Source of the DNA: ZC4RG30 sp046047615
GTDB taxonomy: Bacteria; Pseudomonadota; Gammaproteobacteria; Steroidobacterales; Steroidobacteraceae
Length of the DNA stretch: 64,000 nt
Assembly: GCA_046047615.1 (NCBI GenBank)
Contig: JBJOHO010000040.1
Span: forward strand, 51,518 to 115,517
Direction: 5' to 3'
The translations under genes and the position numbers were made by a program. This document shows, in pieces, positions 17,279 through 25,972 of the stretch (its first letter is position 1; each line of letters begins with the position of its first letter). The notes under the pieces were generated by a model. That model did no database searches. It was not told where the DNA came from and was given only the letters and a program-made list of their open reading frames with translations.

Positions 17279-19528
17279 TCAGCCCACTTCCAACCGGTCG
17301 ACCTTGCGGTAGTTGCGCGACAGGAAGGCGCCGCGCTGCGCGCGCTCGCCCTGGTACTCGGCCAGCTGCGACCACGACAGCGTCATTGGCCGTTCGCCGC
17401 ACCACACCACCAGCTTGCCGCCCTGCGGGACCACCGTGGCGGCCACCATGAGCTCTTCGCGGGATTCGGCCTTCTTGCCCGGGATGCCGAACATCTTGTT
17501 GCCCTTGCCCTTGGGCATCTCCGGGAGTTCCACCACCGGGAACACCAGCAACCGGCCTTCGGTGTTGACGCAGGCCACGACGGCGTCGCCACCCGGCACG
17601 GGTACGGGCGGCAGCACCTGCGCGCCGTCGTCGACCTTGAGCACGGCCTTGCCAGCCCGGTTGCGGGCGTGCAACTCGCCGAGCTTGACGATGAAGCCGT
17701 TGCCGGCGTCAGTGGCAAGCAGCCAGCGCTCTTCCGGGTCGCCAATGGCCAGGCCGGCGAACCTGGCGCCATCCGGCGGATCGAGGCGGCCGGACAGCGG
17801 CTCCCCCTGCCCACGCGCCGACGGCAGCGTGTGCGCGGGCAGGCAGTAGGTGCGGCCCGTGCTGTCGATGAACACGGCCTGCTGGGTGCTGCGTCCGCGT
17901 GCGGCGGCCAGGAAGCCGTCACCGGCCTTGTAGGACAACGTGCGCGGATCGATCTCGTGGCCCTTGGCCGAGCGCACGAAACCGCCCGTGGAGAGCACCA
18001 CGGTGACCGGCTCGTTGGCCACCAGGTCGATCTCCTCGATGGCCTGCGCGGCCTCGCGCTCGACCAGCTTCGAGCGCCGCTCATCGCCGAAGGTCTTGGC
18101 ATCGGCGGTCAGTTCGTCGCGCACCAGCGCCCGCAGCCTGTCCTCGCTGCCGAGGATGGCCTTGAGGCCGTCGCGCTCGGCCGCGAGCTCGGCCTGCTCC
18201 TCGCGGATCTTCATTTCCTCGAGCTTGGCCAGGTGGCGCAGCTTGGTCTCGAGGATCATCTCGGCCTGGTCGTCGCTGAGTCCGAAGCGTGCGATCAGCT
18301 TCGGCTTCGGCTCATCCTCGGTGCGGATGATGCGGATCACCTCGTCGAGGTTGAGGTAGACGATCAGCAGGCCATCGAGCAGGTGCAGGCGCCGCTCGAC
18401 CTTCGAGAGCCGGTGGGAGAGCCGCCGCCGCACCGTACCGAGCCTGAAGCCGAGCCACTGCGACAGCAGCTCGCGCAGGCCCATGACCTTGGGACGGCCG
18501 TCCTGGCCGATGACGTTGAGGTTGACGCGGTAGCTGCGCTCCAGATCTGTGGTGGCGAACAGGTGCGCCATGAGCTGCGGGATGTCGACACGGTTGGACC
18601 GCGGCACGATGACGATGCGCACCGGGTTCTCGTGGTCGGACTCGTCGCGGATGTCGTCGACCATCGGCAGCTTCTTGTCACGTATCTGCTGCGCGATCTG
18701 CTCCTGCAGCTTGCTGCCGGAGACCTGGTGCGGCAGCGTCGTGATGACGACATTGCCGGTTTCCTCGTCGACCACCCAGGTGGCGCGCGCGCGGTAGCTC
18801 CCGGTGCCCTTCTCGTAGAACTCGAGCAGCTCCTCGCGGGGCGAGACGATCTCGGCACCCGTGGGCAGGTCCGGGCCCTTCACGTACTTCATGAGCGCAC
18901 GGGTGGTGGCCTGCGGGTCGTCGAGCAGGTGGATGCAGGCGTTGGCGACCTCGCGCAGGTTGTGCGGCGGCACGTCGGTGGCCATACCCACGGCGATGCC
19001 CGAGGTGCCGTTGAGCAGCAGGTTGGGCAACCGCGAGGGCAGGATCAGCGGCTCTTCGAGCGTGCCATCGAAGTTCGGACCGAAATCGACCGTGCCGGCG
19101 TCGATCTCGCCCAGCAGCACCTCGGCATAGCGCGTCAGGCGGGCTTCGGTGTAGCGCATGGCGGCGAAGGATTTGGGGTCGTCGGTCGAACCCCAGTTGC
19201 CCTGCCCGTCGACGATGGGGTAGCGGTAGGTGAAGGGCTGCGCCATGTGCACCATGGCTTCGTAGCAGGCCGAGTCGCCGTGCGGATGGAACTTGCCGAT
19301 GACGTCGCCCACCGTGCGGGCCGACTTCTTGTGCTTGTTGCCCGCCGACAGGCCGAGCTCGCTCATGGCGTAGATGATGCGGCGCTGCACGGGCTTGAGG
19401 CCGTCGCCGAGCGCCGGCAGCGCGCGGTCGAGGATGACGTACATCGAGTAGTCGAGGTAGGCCTTCTCGGTGAAGACGCGCAGCGACTGCCGCTCCACGC
19501 CCTCGAAGTTCAGTTCCATGTCCTGCAC
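17279..19528 (-). CDS. parC: DNA topoisomerase IV subunit A
   Basis: The 749-residue protein is ParC, the DNA cleavage/rejoining subunit of the enzyme that decatenates daughter chromosomes. The catalytic tyrosine is Y126 in AAMRYTEARLT. The quinolone-determining segment HPHGDSACYEAMV keeps Ser and Glu at the positions equivalent to E. coli Ser80 and Glu84, so no classical target-site resistance change is present. The C-terminal domain is a beta-pinwheel-like region of moderate length. The start could be residue 1 or the Met at residue 4 (19519). parE lies 25 nt upstream in the same direction, so the two subunits are cotranscribed. Confidence 0.96.
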   Translation of the reverse strand: MQDMELNFEGVERQSLRVFTEKAYLDYSMYVILDRALPALGDGLKPVQRRIIYAMSELGLSAGNKHKKSARTVGDVIGKFHPHGDSACYEAMVHMAQPFTYRYPIVDGQGNWGSTDDPKSFAAMRYTEARLTRYAEVLLGEIDAGTVDFGPNFDGTLEEPLILPSRLPNLLLNGTSGIAVGMATDVPPHNLREVANACIHLLDDPQATTRALMKYVKGPDLPTGAEIVSPREELLEFYEKGTGSYRARATWVVDEETGNVVITTLPHQVSGSKLQEQIAQQIRDKKLPMVDDIRDESDHENPVRIVIVPRSNRVDIPQLMAHLFATTDLERSYRVNLNVIGQDGRPKVMGLRELLSQWLGFRLGTVRRRLSHRLSKVERRLHLLDGLLIVYLNLDEVIRIIRTEDEPKPKLIARFGLSDDQAEMILETKLRHLAKLEEMKIREEQAELAAERDGLKAILGSEDRLRALVRDELTADAKTFGDERRSKLVEREAAQAIEEIDLVANEPVTVVLSTGGFVRSAKGHEIDPRTLSYKAGDGFLAAARGRSTQQAVFIDSTGRTYCLPAHTLPSARGQGEPLSGRLDPPDGARFAGLAIGDPEERWLLATDAGNGFIVKLGELHARNRAGKAVLKVDDGAQVLPPVPVPGGDAVVACVNTEGRLLVFPVVELPEMPKGKGNKMFGIPGKKAESREELMVAATVVPQGGKLVVWCGERPMTLSWSQLAEYQGERAQRGAFLSRNYRKVDRLEVG

Positions 19529-19553
19529 GGTGCTTCCTGTGCGAATGCGGTGA

Positions 19554-21446
19554 TCAGACGATCACGTCGGCGAGATTGCCCTTCTGCTCGAGCCACTCGC
19601 GGCGGTCGGCAGAGCGTTTCTTGGCCAGCAGCATGTCCATGACCTGGTCGGTCTGGTCGGCGGCCTCGACCGTCAGCTGCACCAGGCGGCGGGTCTGCGC
19701 GTCCATGGTGGTCTCGCGCAACTGCAGCGGCGACATCTCGCCCAGGCCCTTGAAGCGCGTGACGACGGGCTTGCTGCGGTTTTTGGACGCGGCAAGCTTG
19801 GCAAGGAAGGCATCGCGCTCGGCGTCATCGAGGGCGTAGTGCACGTCCTTGCCGGCATCGATGCGGTACAGCGGCGGCATGGCGACGTAGACATGGCCGC
19901 CGGCCACGAGCGGCCGGAAGTGCCGCAGGAACAGCGCGCACAGCAGCGTGGCGATGTGCTGGCCGTCCGAGTCCGCGTCGGCGAGGATGCAGACCTTGTG
20001 GTAGCGCAGCTCGGAAAGATCGCCCGAGCCCGGGTCCACGCCGATGGCGATGGAGATGTTGTGGACCTCTTCGGAAGCCGCGACCTGCGCCGCCTCGAGC
20101 TCCCAGGTGTTGAGGATCTTGCCGCGCAGCGGCATCACGGCCTGGTAGGAACGGTCGCGGGCCTGGCGCGCGGAACCGCCGGCGGAATCGCCCTCCACCA
20201 GGAACAGCTCCGAGCGCTTCGGGTCGAGGGTGCTGCAGTCGGCGAGCTTGCCGGGCAGCGCCGGCCCGGCCACGGCGCGCTTGCGGGTGACCTTCTGCGC
20301 CGCCTTGATGCGCTCCTGCGCATTGGCGATCGCCTGCTGGGCGATGCGTTCGCCGGAGTCGGGATGCTGGTTGAGCCACAGCGCCGTGGCATCGCGGGCG
20401 TAGTTCTCGACCAGCTGCGCGGCCTCGCGCGAGCCCAGCCGCTCCTTGGTCTGGCCGGCGAACTGCGGCTCGCGCATCTTCATCGACAGCACGAAGGAGA
20501 CCCCGTGCCAGATGTCTTCCGGCGCCAGCTTGACGCCGCGCGGCAGCAGGTTGCGGAACTCGGCGAATTCACGGACTGCCCCGCAGACGCCGGCCCGCAG
20601 GCCGTTGACGTGCGTGCCCCCACCACTGGTGGGGATGAGGTTGACGTAGCTTTCGGCCACCGCCTGCGGCAGTTCCGGCGCCCAGGCCAGCGCCCACTCG
20701 ACCGTATCGGCCGCAGAACCCATCTTGCCGGCCAGCGGCTCCTTCGGCATGCGCGGCGTGTCGCCCAGCTGCTCGAGCAGATACTCGGTGAGTGCGCCGG
20801 TGTAATACCACTCTTCGGTCTCGCCGCTGGCCTCGTTGATGAAGCGCATGCGCAGGCCGGGGCAGAGCACGGCCTTGGCCTTGAGCGTGTGGCGCAGGTC
20901 GGAGATGAGGAACTTGTCGCTGTCGAAAAACTTGCCATCCGGCCAGAAGTGCACGGTGGTGCCGGTGTTGGCCTTGGCCACGGTGCCCACCTCGGCCAGC
21001 GGCTCGCGCAGATGGCCGTCGCGGAAACCGATGAGGTACTCCTTGCCGCCGCGGCGCACCCGGCAATCGAGCCGGCTGGAGAGCGCATTGACGACCGACA
21101 CGCCGACGCCGTGCAGGCCGCCGGAGAAACTGTAGGCCTTGTCGGAGAACTTGCCGCCGGCATGCAGCCGCGTGAGGATGAGTTCGACGCCGCTGACCTT
21201 CTCCACCGGGTGGACGTCGACCGGCATGCCACGGCCGTTGTCGGCGACGGCCAGCGAGCCGTCCTTGAACAAGGTGACGGTGATCTCGTCGCAGTGCCCG
21301 GCCAGCGCCTCGTCAACGCTGTTGTCGATGACTTCGTGGGCGAGGTGGTTGGGGCGGGTGGTCTCGGTATACATGCCCGGCCGACGCCGGACGGGGTCGA
21401 GGCCGGAAAGGACTTCGATATCGGATGCGCTGTAGCTCTGGGTCAT
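19554..21446 (-). CDS. parE: DNA topoisomerase IV subunit B
   Basis: The 630-residue ATPase subunit of topoisomerase IV starts at MTQSYSASDIEVLSGLDPVR (ATG at 21446). The GHKL ATP-binding residues lie in HEVIDNSVDEALAGH and in DNGRGMPVD; the TOPRIM motif is EGDSAGGSA. The length matches ParE and not GyrB, which is longer. In-frame sequence upstream of 21446 overlaps xseB/ispA on the other strand and has no ParE homology. It is divergent from xseB with a 66-nt gap and followed by parC. Confidence 0.96.
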   Translation of the reverse strand: MTQSYSASDIEVLSGLDPVRRRPGMYTETTRPNHLAHEVIDNSVDEALAGHCDEITVTLFKDGSLAVADNGRGMPVDVHPVEKVSGVELILTRLHAGGKFSDKAYSFSGGLHGVGVSVVNALSSRLDCRVRRGGKEYLIGFRDGHLREPLAEVGTVAKANTGTTVHFWPDGKFFDSDKFLISDLRHTLKAKAVLCPGLRMRFINEASGETEEWYYTGALTEYLLEQLGDTPRMPKEPLAGKMGSAADTVEWALAWAPELPQAVAESYVNLIPTSGGGTHVNGLRAGVCGAVREFAEFRNLLPRGVKLAPEDIWHGVSFVLSMKMREPQFAGQTKERLGSREAAQLVENYARDATALWLNQHPDSGERIAQQAIANAQERIKAAQKVTRKRAVAGPALPGKLADCSTLDPKRSELFLVEGDSAGGSARQARDRSYQAVMPLRGKILNTWELEAAQVAASEEVHNISIAIGVDPGSGDLSELRYHKVCILADADSDGQHIATLLCALFLRHFRPLVAGGHVYVAMPPLYRIDAGKDVHYALDDAERDAFLAKLAASKNRSKPVVTRFKGLGEMSPLQLRETTMDAQTRRLVQLTVEAADQTDQVMDMLLAKKRSADRREWLEQKGNLADVIV

Positions 21447-21512
21447 CCATGCAATGATAGCGGGCTGACGCGGCCCGGTGTCGGCCGCCCTGCCCTGCGA
21501 AACAGGACCGTC

Positions 21513-21779
21513 ATGCCGAAAAAACCGCCGGCCCCGGCCGACAAGCCGGACTTCGAGACCCAGCTGCAGCAGCTTGAGGCGCTGGTCGCCCGCCTCGAGC
21601 GCGGTGACCTGCCGCTGGAACAGGCCCTGGCCGATTTCGAGCAGGGCGTGGCGCTGGCCCGCCAATGCCAGGCGGAGCTCTCTGCCGCGCAACAGCGGGT
21701 GGAGGTGCTGGTGCAGCGCGATGGCGAAGCCACGCTGGAACCCTTCGAGCAGGAAGACGCCGATGCCCAGCGGCCCTGA
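21513..21779 (+). CDS. xseB: exodeoxyribonuclease VII small subunit
   Basis: This is an 88-residue all-helical protein. Residues 13-70 (FETQLQQLEALVARLERG, LPLEQALADFEQGVALAR) match the XseB family, the small subunit of exonuclease VII, which degrades single-stranded DNA from both ends. The gene overlaps the following ispA by 17 nt, the usual xseB-ispA-dxs arrangement of gammaproteobacteria. The large subunit gene xseA is not in the window. Confidence 0.93.
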   Translation: MPKKPPAPADKPDFETQLQQLEALVARLERGDLPLEQALADFEQGVALARQCQAELSAAQQRVEVLVQRDGEATLEPFEQEDADAQRP

Positions 21780-22668
21780 GCCCGCCTTTGCCACCCGCCT
21801 CGGCGCCTACCAGGCGCGCGCCGAGGCGGTACTGGAGACCTGCCTCCGGCAGGGTGACCCGCCGGCCGCACGGCTGCTCGAGGCCATGCGCTACAGCGTG
21901 CTGGGCGGCGGCAAGCGGTTGCGCCCGGTGCTGGTCTATGCCACGGGCGAAGCCCTCGGCCTGCCCCTCGAGGCGCTGGACGCCCCCGCCGCCGCGGTCG
22001 AGCTCATCCACGCCTACAGCCTGATCCACGACGACCTGCCGGCGATGGACGATGACGACCTGCGGCGCGGCAAGCCGACTTGCCACCGCGCCTTCGACGA
22101 GGGCACGGCGGTGCTGGCCGGGGATGCGCTGCAGGCCCTGGCCTTCGACGTTCTGGCCAGTCCGGCCAACCCGGCCCCGCCGGCGCTGCGCCTGCAGGCC
22201 GTGGTGCTGCTGGCGCGCGCCATCGGCACCGCAGGCATGGCGGGCGGGCAGGCCATCGACCTTGCGGCTGTCGGCCGCGCGATGACACTGGCAGACCTCG
22301 AGGGCATGCACCGCCGCAAGACCGGCGCGCTGATCCGGGCCAGCGTCCTGCTGGGGGCGTTGCACGCCGGCGTGGCGGACGGCCTGCGCTTTGCGCAACT
22401 GGCCCGCTATGGCGAGGAAATCGGCCTGGCTTTCCAGATCCAGGACGACATCCTCGATGTCACCGGCACCACCGTCGAGATCGGCAAGCAGGCCGGGGCC
22501 GATGCCGCACTGGGCAAACCCACCTACCCGGCCCTGCTGGGTCTTGCCGAGGCCCGGCGTCTGGCTGACGAGGCCTGTGCGCGTGCGGTGGCACTGACGG
22601 CCGACCTGGGCCCCGGCGGGCCGCTGCTCGCGGAGCTGGCACGGTTCATGGTGGACCGCCGGCACTGA
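21763..22668 (+). CDS. ispA: (2E,6E)-farnesyl diphosphate synthase (geranyltranstransferase)
   Basis: The 301-residue trans-prenyltransferase condenses isopentenyl diphosphate with dimethylallyl and geranyl diphosphate to give farnesyl diphosphate, the precursor of quinones, undecaprenyl carrier lipids and other isoprenoids. The first Asp-rich motif is DDLPAMDDD (90-98) and the second is FQIQDDILD. GGGKRLRP near residue 50 binds the diphosphate. The start ATG at 21763 lies inside the end of xseB, implying translational coupling. dxs follows 18 nt downstream, placing the first step of precursor supply in the same operon. Confidence 0.95.
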   Translation: MPSGPEPAFATRLGAYQARAEAVLETCLRQGDPPAARLLEAMRYSVLGGGKRLRPVLVYATGEALGLPLEALDAPAAAVELIHAYSLIHDDLPAMDDDDLRRGKPTCHRAFDEGTAVLAGDALQALAFDVLASPANPAPPALRLQAVVLLARAIGTAGMAGGQAIDLAAVGRAMTLADLEGMHRRKTGALIRASVLLGALHAGVADGLRFAQLARYGEEIGLAFQIQDDILDVTGTTVEIGKQAGADAALGKPTYPALLGLAEARRLADEACARAVALTADLGPGGPLLAELARFMVDRRH

Positions 22669-22686
22669 CGGTAGACTCCGCCGACC

Positions 22687-24585
22687 ATGTCCGAGACGAC
22701 CCGCTACCCCTTGCTCGAGGCATTGGCCTCCCCCGCCGACCTGCGGAGGATGGAGCGCGTGCAACTGGAGGCCCTGGCCACCGAGTTGCGCAACTTCCTG
22801 GTGCAGACCGTCAGCACCCGCGGCGGACACTTTGCCGCCGGCCTGGGCACCGTGGAACTCACGCTGGCGCTCTATCACGTGTTCGACGTGCCCGAGGACC
22901 GCATCATCTGGGACGTGGGCCACCAGGCCTACCCCCACAAGGTGCTGACAGGCCGGCGCGACCGCCTCGGCAGCATCAAGCAGAAGGACGGCCTGGCCCC
23001 CTTCCCCAACCGGGCGGAAAGCCGCTACGACGTGTTCGGCACCGGCCACTCGAGCACCTCCATCAGCGCCGCGCTGGGGATGGCGGTCGGCGCCGCCCTG
23101 CAGGACCATCGGCGCCACGCCGTGGCGGTCATCGGCGATGGTGCGCTGAGCGGTGGCATGGCCTTCGAGGCGCTCAACCACGCCGGCACGCTGCCCAACA
23201 ACCTGCTGGTGGTGCTCAACGACAACGAGATGTCCATCTCCGAGGGCGTCGGTGCGCTGTCCAAGTACCTCGGCCGGCTGATCGGCGGACGCATCTATTC
23301 CACCCTGCGCGAAGGCGGCCGCAAGGCGCTCAGCCAGATGCCGGCCATCCGCGCCTTCGCACGCCGCTCCGAGGAGCATGTGAAGGGCATGGTGCTGCCC
23401 GGAACGCTGTTCGAGGAGATGGGCTTCAACTACGTGGGCCCGATCGACGGCCACGACCTGGATGCGCTGATCCCGGTGCTGCGCAACCTGGCGGAGCTCG
23501 ACGGCCCGCGGCTGCTGCACGTGATCACCCGCAAGGGCAAGGGCTATGCGCCCGCCGAGGCCGACCCCATCAAGTGGCATGGGCCCGGTCCCTTCGACCC
23601 GGACAGCGGCACCATCTTCAAGGAAAAGGCGAGCGGCCCGACTTTCTCGCAGGTCTTCGGGCAGTGGCTCTGCGACATGGCAGCCGCCGACCCGACGGTC
23701 GTCGGCATCACCCCCGCCATGCGCGAGGGCTCGGGCCTGGTGGAGTTCTCGCGCCGCTTCCCGGACCGCTACTACGACGTGGCGATCGCCGAGCAGCATG
23801 CCGTCACCTTCGCGGCCGGCCTCGCCTGCGAGGGCATGAAGCCGGTGCTGGCCATCTACTCCACCTTCCTGCAGCGCGGCTACGACCAACTGGTGCATGA
23901 CGTCGCGCTGCAGAACCTGCCGGTGGTGTTCGCGATCGACCGCGCCGGCCTGGTGGGCGGCGATGGCGCCACGCACCAGGGCAGCTTCGACCTGTCCTAC
24001 CTGCGCTGCATTCCCAACATGGTGGTGATGGCACCCAGCGACGAGAACGAGTGCCGGCAGATGCTCTACACCGCCAGCACGCTGCCAGGGCCGTCTGCAG
24101 TGCGCTATCCGCGCGGCACCGGCACGGGCGTGACGCCCGCCGCCGCGATGACGGCGCTGCCCCTCGGCCAGGGCGTGGTGCGGCGCGAGGGGCGCTCCGG
24201 CCTGCTGATCCTGGCCTTCGGCACGCTGCTGGCCGCGGCGTTGAAGGCGGGCGAGCAGCACGATGCCACCGTTGTCGACATGCGCTTCATCAAGCCGCTG
24301 GACGAGGAGCTGCTGCACCGTCTGGCGCTGCGCTGCCGCGGCCTGGTGACGGTCGAGGAGAACGCCGTTGCCGGTGGTGCCGGCAGCGCCGTCAGCGAGT
24401 CGCTGGAGCAGGCCCAGATCCTCGTTCCCCGGCTCAGCATCGGCATCCCCGACCGCTTCATCGAACACGGCTCGCGCGAGGACTGCCTCGAAGCCGCCGG
24501 ACTCGACACCGCGACGATCGTCGCGCGCATCGGCCGCTGGTGGAGTGCCCTGCAGTCCGTGCAGGGCGCCGCCGGCGCGGCCTGA
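22687..24585 (+). CDS. dxs: 1-deoxy-D-xylulose-5-phosphate synthase
   Basis: The 632-residue thiamine-diphosphate enzyme joins pyruvate and glyceraldehyde 3-phosphate, the entry step of the MEP isoprenoid pathway; its product also feeds thiamine and pyridoxal synthesis. The ThDP motif is GDGALSGGMAFEALNHAG through LNDNEMSIS. The transketolase-like middle domain carries DRYYDVAIAEQHAV and DRAGLVGGDGATHQG. Its length is normal for the family. It belongs to the xseB-ispA-dxs cluster. Confidence 0.97.
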   Translation: MSETTRYPLLEALASPADLRRMERVQLEALATELRNFLVQTVSTRGGHFAAGLGTVELTLALYHVFDVPEDRIIWDVGHQAYPHKVLTGRRDRLGSIKQKDGLAPFPNRAESRYDVFGTGHSSTSISAALGMAVGAALQDHRRHAVAVIGDGALSGGMAFEALNHAGTLPNNLLVVLNDNEMSISEGVGALSKYLGRLIGGRIYSTLREGGRKALSQMPAIRAFARRSEEHVKGMVLPGTLFEEMGFNYVGPIDGHDLDALIPVLRNLAELDGPRLLHVITRKGKGYAPAEADPIKWHGPGPFDPDSGTIFKEKASGPTFSQVFGQWLCDMAAADPTVVGITPAMREGSGLVEFSRRFPDRYYDVAIAEQHAVTFAAGLACEGMKPVLAIYSTFLQRGYDQLVHDVALQNLPVVFAIDRAGLVGGDGATHQGSFDLSYLRCIPNMVVMAPSDENECRQMLYTASTLPGPSAVRYPRGTGTGVTPAAAMTALPLGQGVVRREGRSGLLILAFGTLLAAALKAGEQHDATVVDMRFIKPLDEELLHRLALRCRGLVTVEENAVAGGAGSAVSESLEQAQILVPRLSIGIPDRFIEHGSREDCLEAAGLDTATIVARIGRWWSALQSVQGAAGAA

Positions 24586-24625
24586 TGCACCGCACCGCCG
24601 CCGCCACCTTCAAGAACCGCACCGC

Positions 24626-25420
24626 ATGAGCACGACAGCGACCATCGAGGATGTGCAGGGCAGCCCGGACGCCCGCCACCTGCCCATCGACCGCGTGGGC
24701 ATCCGCGGCATCCGCCATCCCGTGCGCGTGCGCGACCGCTCAGGGGCCCTGCAACACACCGTCGCAACGTTCTCGATGAGCGTGCACCTGCCCGAACATT
24801 TCAAGGGCACGCACATGTCGCGCTTCGTGGAGATCCTGCACATCGAGCGCGAGATCAGTGTCGAGGCCTTCCCGGTGCTGCTGGCGGAGATGGTCCGGCG
24901 GCTGGATGCGCCCGCCGGCCACATCGAGATGGCCTTCGACCACTTCGTCGAAAAGCGCGCGCCGGTGTCGGGTGTCGCCAGCCTCATGGACTACCGCGTG
25001 ACGCTCGCCGGCGACATCGACGCGGGCCGCGTCGAAAGCTGGGTGCAGGTGGTGGTGCCGGTCACCAGCCTCTGCCCCTGCTCCAAGAAGATCTCCGAGC
25101 GCGGTGCCCACAACCAGCGCTCGCACATCACGATCCGCGCGCGGCCGGCGGCAGCATTGGCGATCGAGGACCTGATCGACATCGCCGAGCAGGAGGCCTC
25201 CTGCGAGGTCTTCGGCATCCTCAAGCGGCCGGACGAGAAGTACGTGACCGAACGTGCCTACGATAACCCCAAGTTCGTCGAGGACATCATCCGCGACGTC
25301 GCTGCCCGGCTGGAGGCGGATGCGCGGGTGGGCGCCTACGTGGTCGAGGTCGAGAACTTCGAGTCGATCCACAACCACTCGGCCTGGGCGCGCATCGCCC
25401 ACGACAAGGCCCGCGGCTGA
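24626..25420 (+). CDS. folE2: GTP cyclohydrolase FolE2 (type IB)
   Basis: The 264-residue protein is a COG1469/FolE2-type GTP cyclohydrolase I, making 7,8-dihydroneopterin triphosphate for folate. Family marks are FKGTHMSRFVEIL (about 59-71) and the Cys-rich VPVTSLCPCSKKIS with C150 and C152, where one Cys is the metal ligand. FolE2 enzymes do not strictly need zinc and in some bacteria replace FolE1 under zinc limitation. Here the gene sits in a housekeeping cluster with no obvious Zur-type site seen, so it may be the main enzyme. The ATG at 24626 gives a start with family-like residues soon after. Confidence 0.94.
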   Translation: MSTTATIEDVQGSPDARHLPIDRVGIRGIRHPVRVRDRSGALQHTVATFSMSVHLPEHFKGTHMSRFVEILHIEREISVEAFPVLLAEMVRRLDAPAGHIEMAFDHFVEKRAPVSGVASLMDYRVTLAGDIDAGRVESWVQVVVPVTSLCPCSKKISERGAHNQRSHITIRARPAAALAIEDLIDIAEQEASCEVFGILKRPDEKYVTERAYDNPKFVEDIIRDVAARLEADARVGAYVVEVENFESIHNHSAWARIAHDKARG

Positions 25421-25473
25421 CTCAGGCCGCGCCCGCCACCGGTTTCCCGCCGCTGCTGGGGCCGGCGCCGCGC

Positions 25474-25938
25474 GTGCTGGTGCTGGGCAGCCTGCCCGGC
25501 GCGGCCTCGATCGCAGCCGGCCAGTACTACGCGCATCCGCGCAACCTCTTCTGGCCTTTCATGGGCGAACTGTTCGGCGCCGGACCCGCCCTGCCCTATG
25601 CCGAGCGTGTGGCGCGCCTGACGGCGGCGGGCATTGCGGTCTGGGACGTGCTCGCCAGCGCGCCGCGCCACGGCAGCCTCGACTCGGCGATCGCGCTGCG
25701 CGCGGCCGTGCGCAACGACATCGCAGGGCTGCTGGCACGCGAGCCGGGACTGCGCTGGGTGGCCTGCAATGGCCAGCTGGCGGCACGGGTGCTGGCGCGG
25801 CAGGCCGGCACGCTGCCGGCCGGCGTGCACTGCGAGGTGCTGCCCTCCACCAGTCCGGCCAACGCTGGTCTGCCGGTGGCGCAGCGTCTGGAGCGCTGGC
25901 GCGTGCTGGTCCGCCTCGCCGGGCGGTCCGGCGTGTAG
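25474..25938 (+). CDS. DNA-deoxyinosine glycosylase-like protein (uracil-DNA glycosylase superfamily)
   Basis: The 154-residue sequence has GSLPGAASIAAGQYYAHPRN near the N-terminus followed by FWPFMGELF, and a C-terminal LPSTSPANAG. These are the two active-site motifs of the hypoxanthine/deoxyinosine branch of the UDG superfamily (Mug-like fold), which removes deaminated adenine from DNA. The GTG at 25474 is the first standard start codon in frame, yet family-like residues (GFPPLLGPAPR) continue upstream of it. A CTG at 25417 overlapping the folE2 stop would restore them, so the true start is probably upstream and non-standard. It lies close behind folE2. Confidence 0.78.
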   Translation: MLVLGSLPGAASIAAGQYYAHPRNLFWPFMGELFGAGPALPYAERVARLTAAGIAVWDVLASAPRHGSLDSAIALRAAVRNDIAGLLAREPGLRWVACNGQLAARVLARQAGTLPAGVHCEVLPSTSPANAGLPVAQRLERWRVLVRLAGRSGV

Positions 25939-25972
25939 CATCCCGGTTCCAACACGCCTGGGGGAATGCACC

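Noticed and set aside
17279..19528. Quinolone-resistance change in ParC
   Set aside because: Ser and Glu at the determining positions (GDSACYE) are the sensitive-type residues.
21511..24468. 985-codon open frame antisense to xseB, ispA and dxs
   Set aside because: Shadow frame with biased composition; true genes are on the plus strand.
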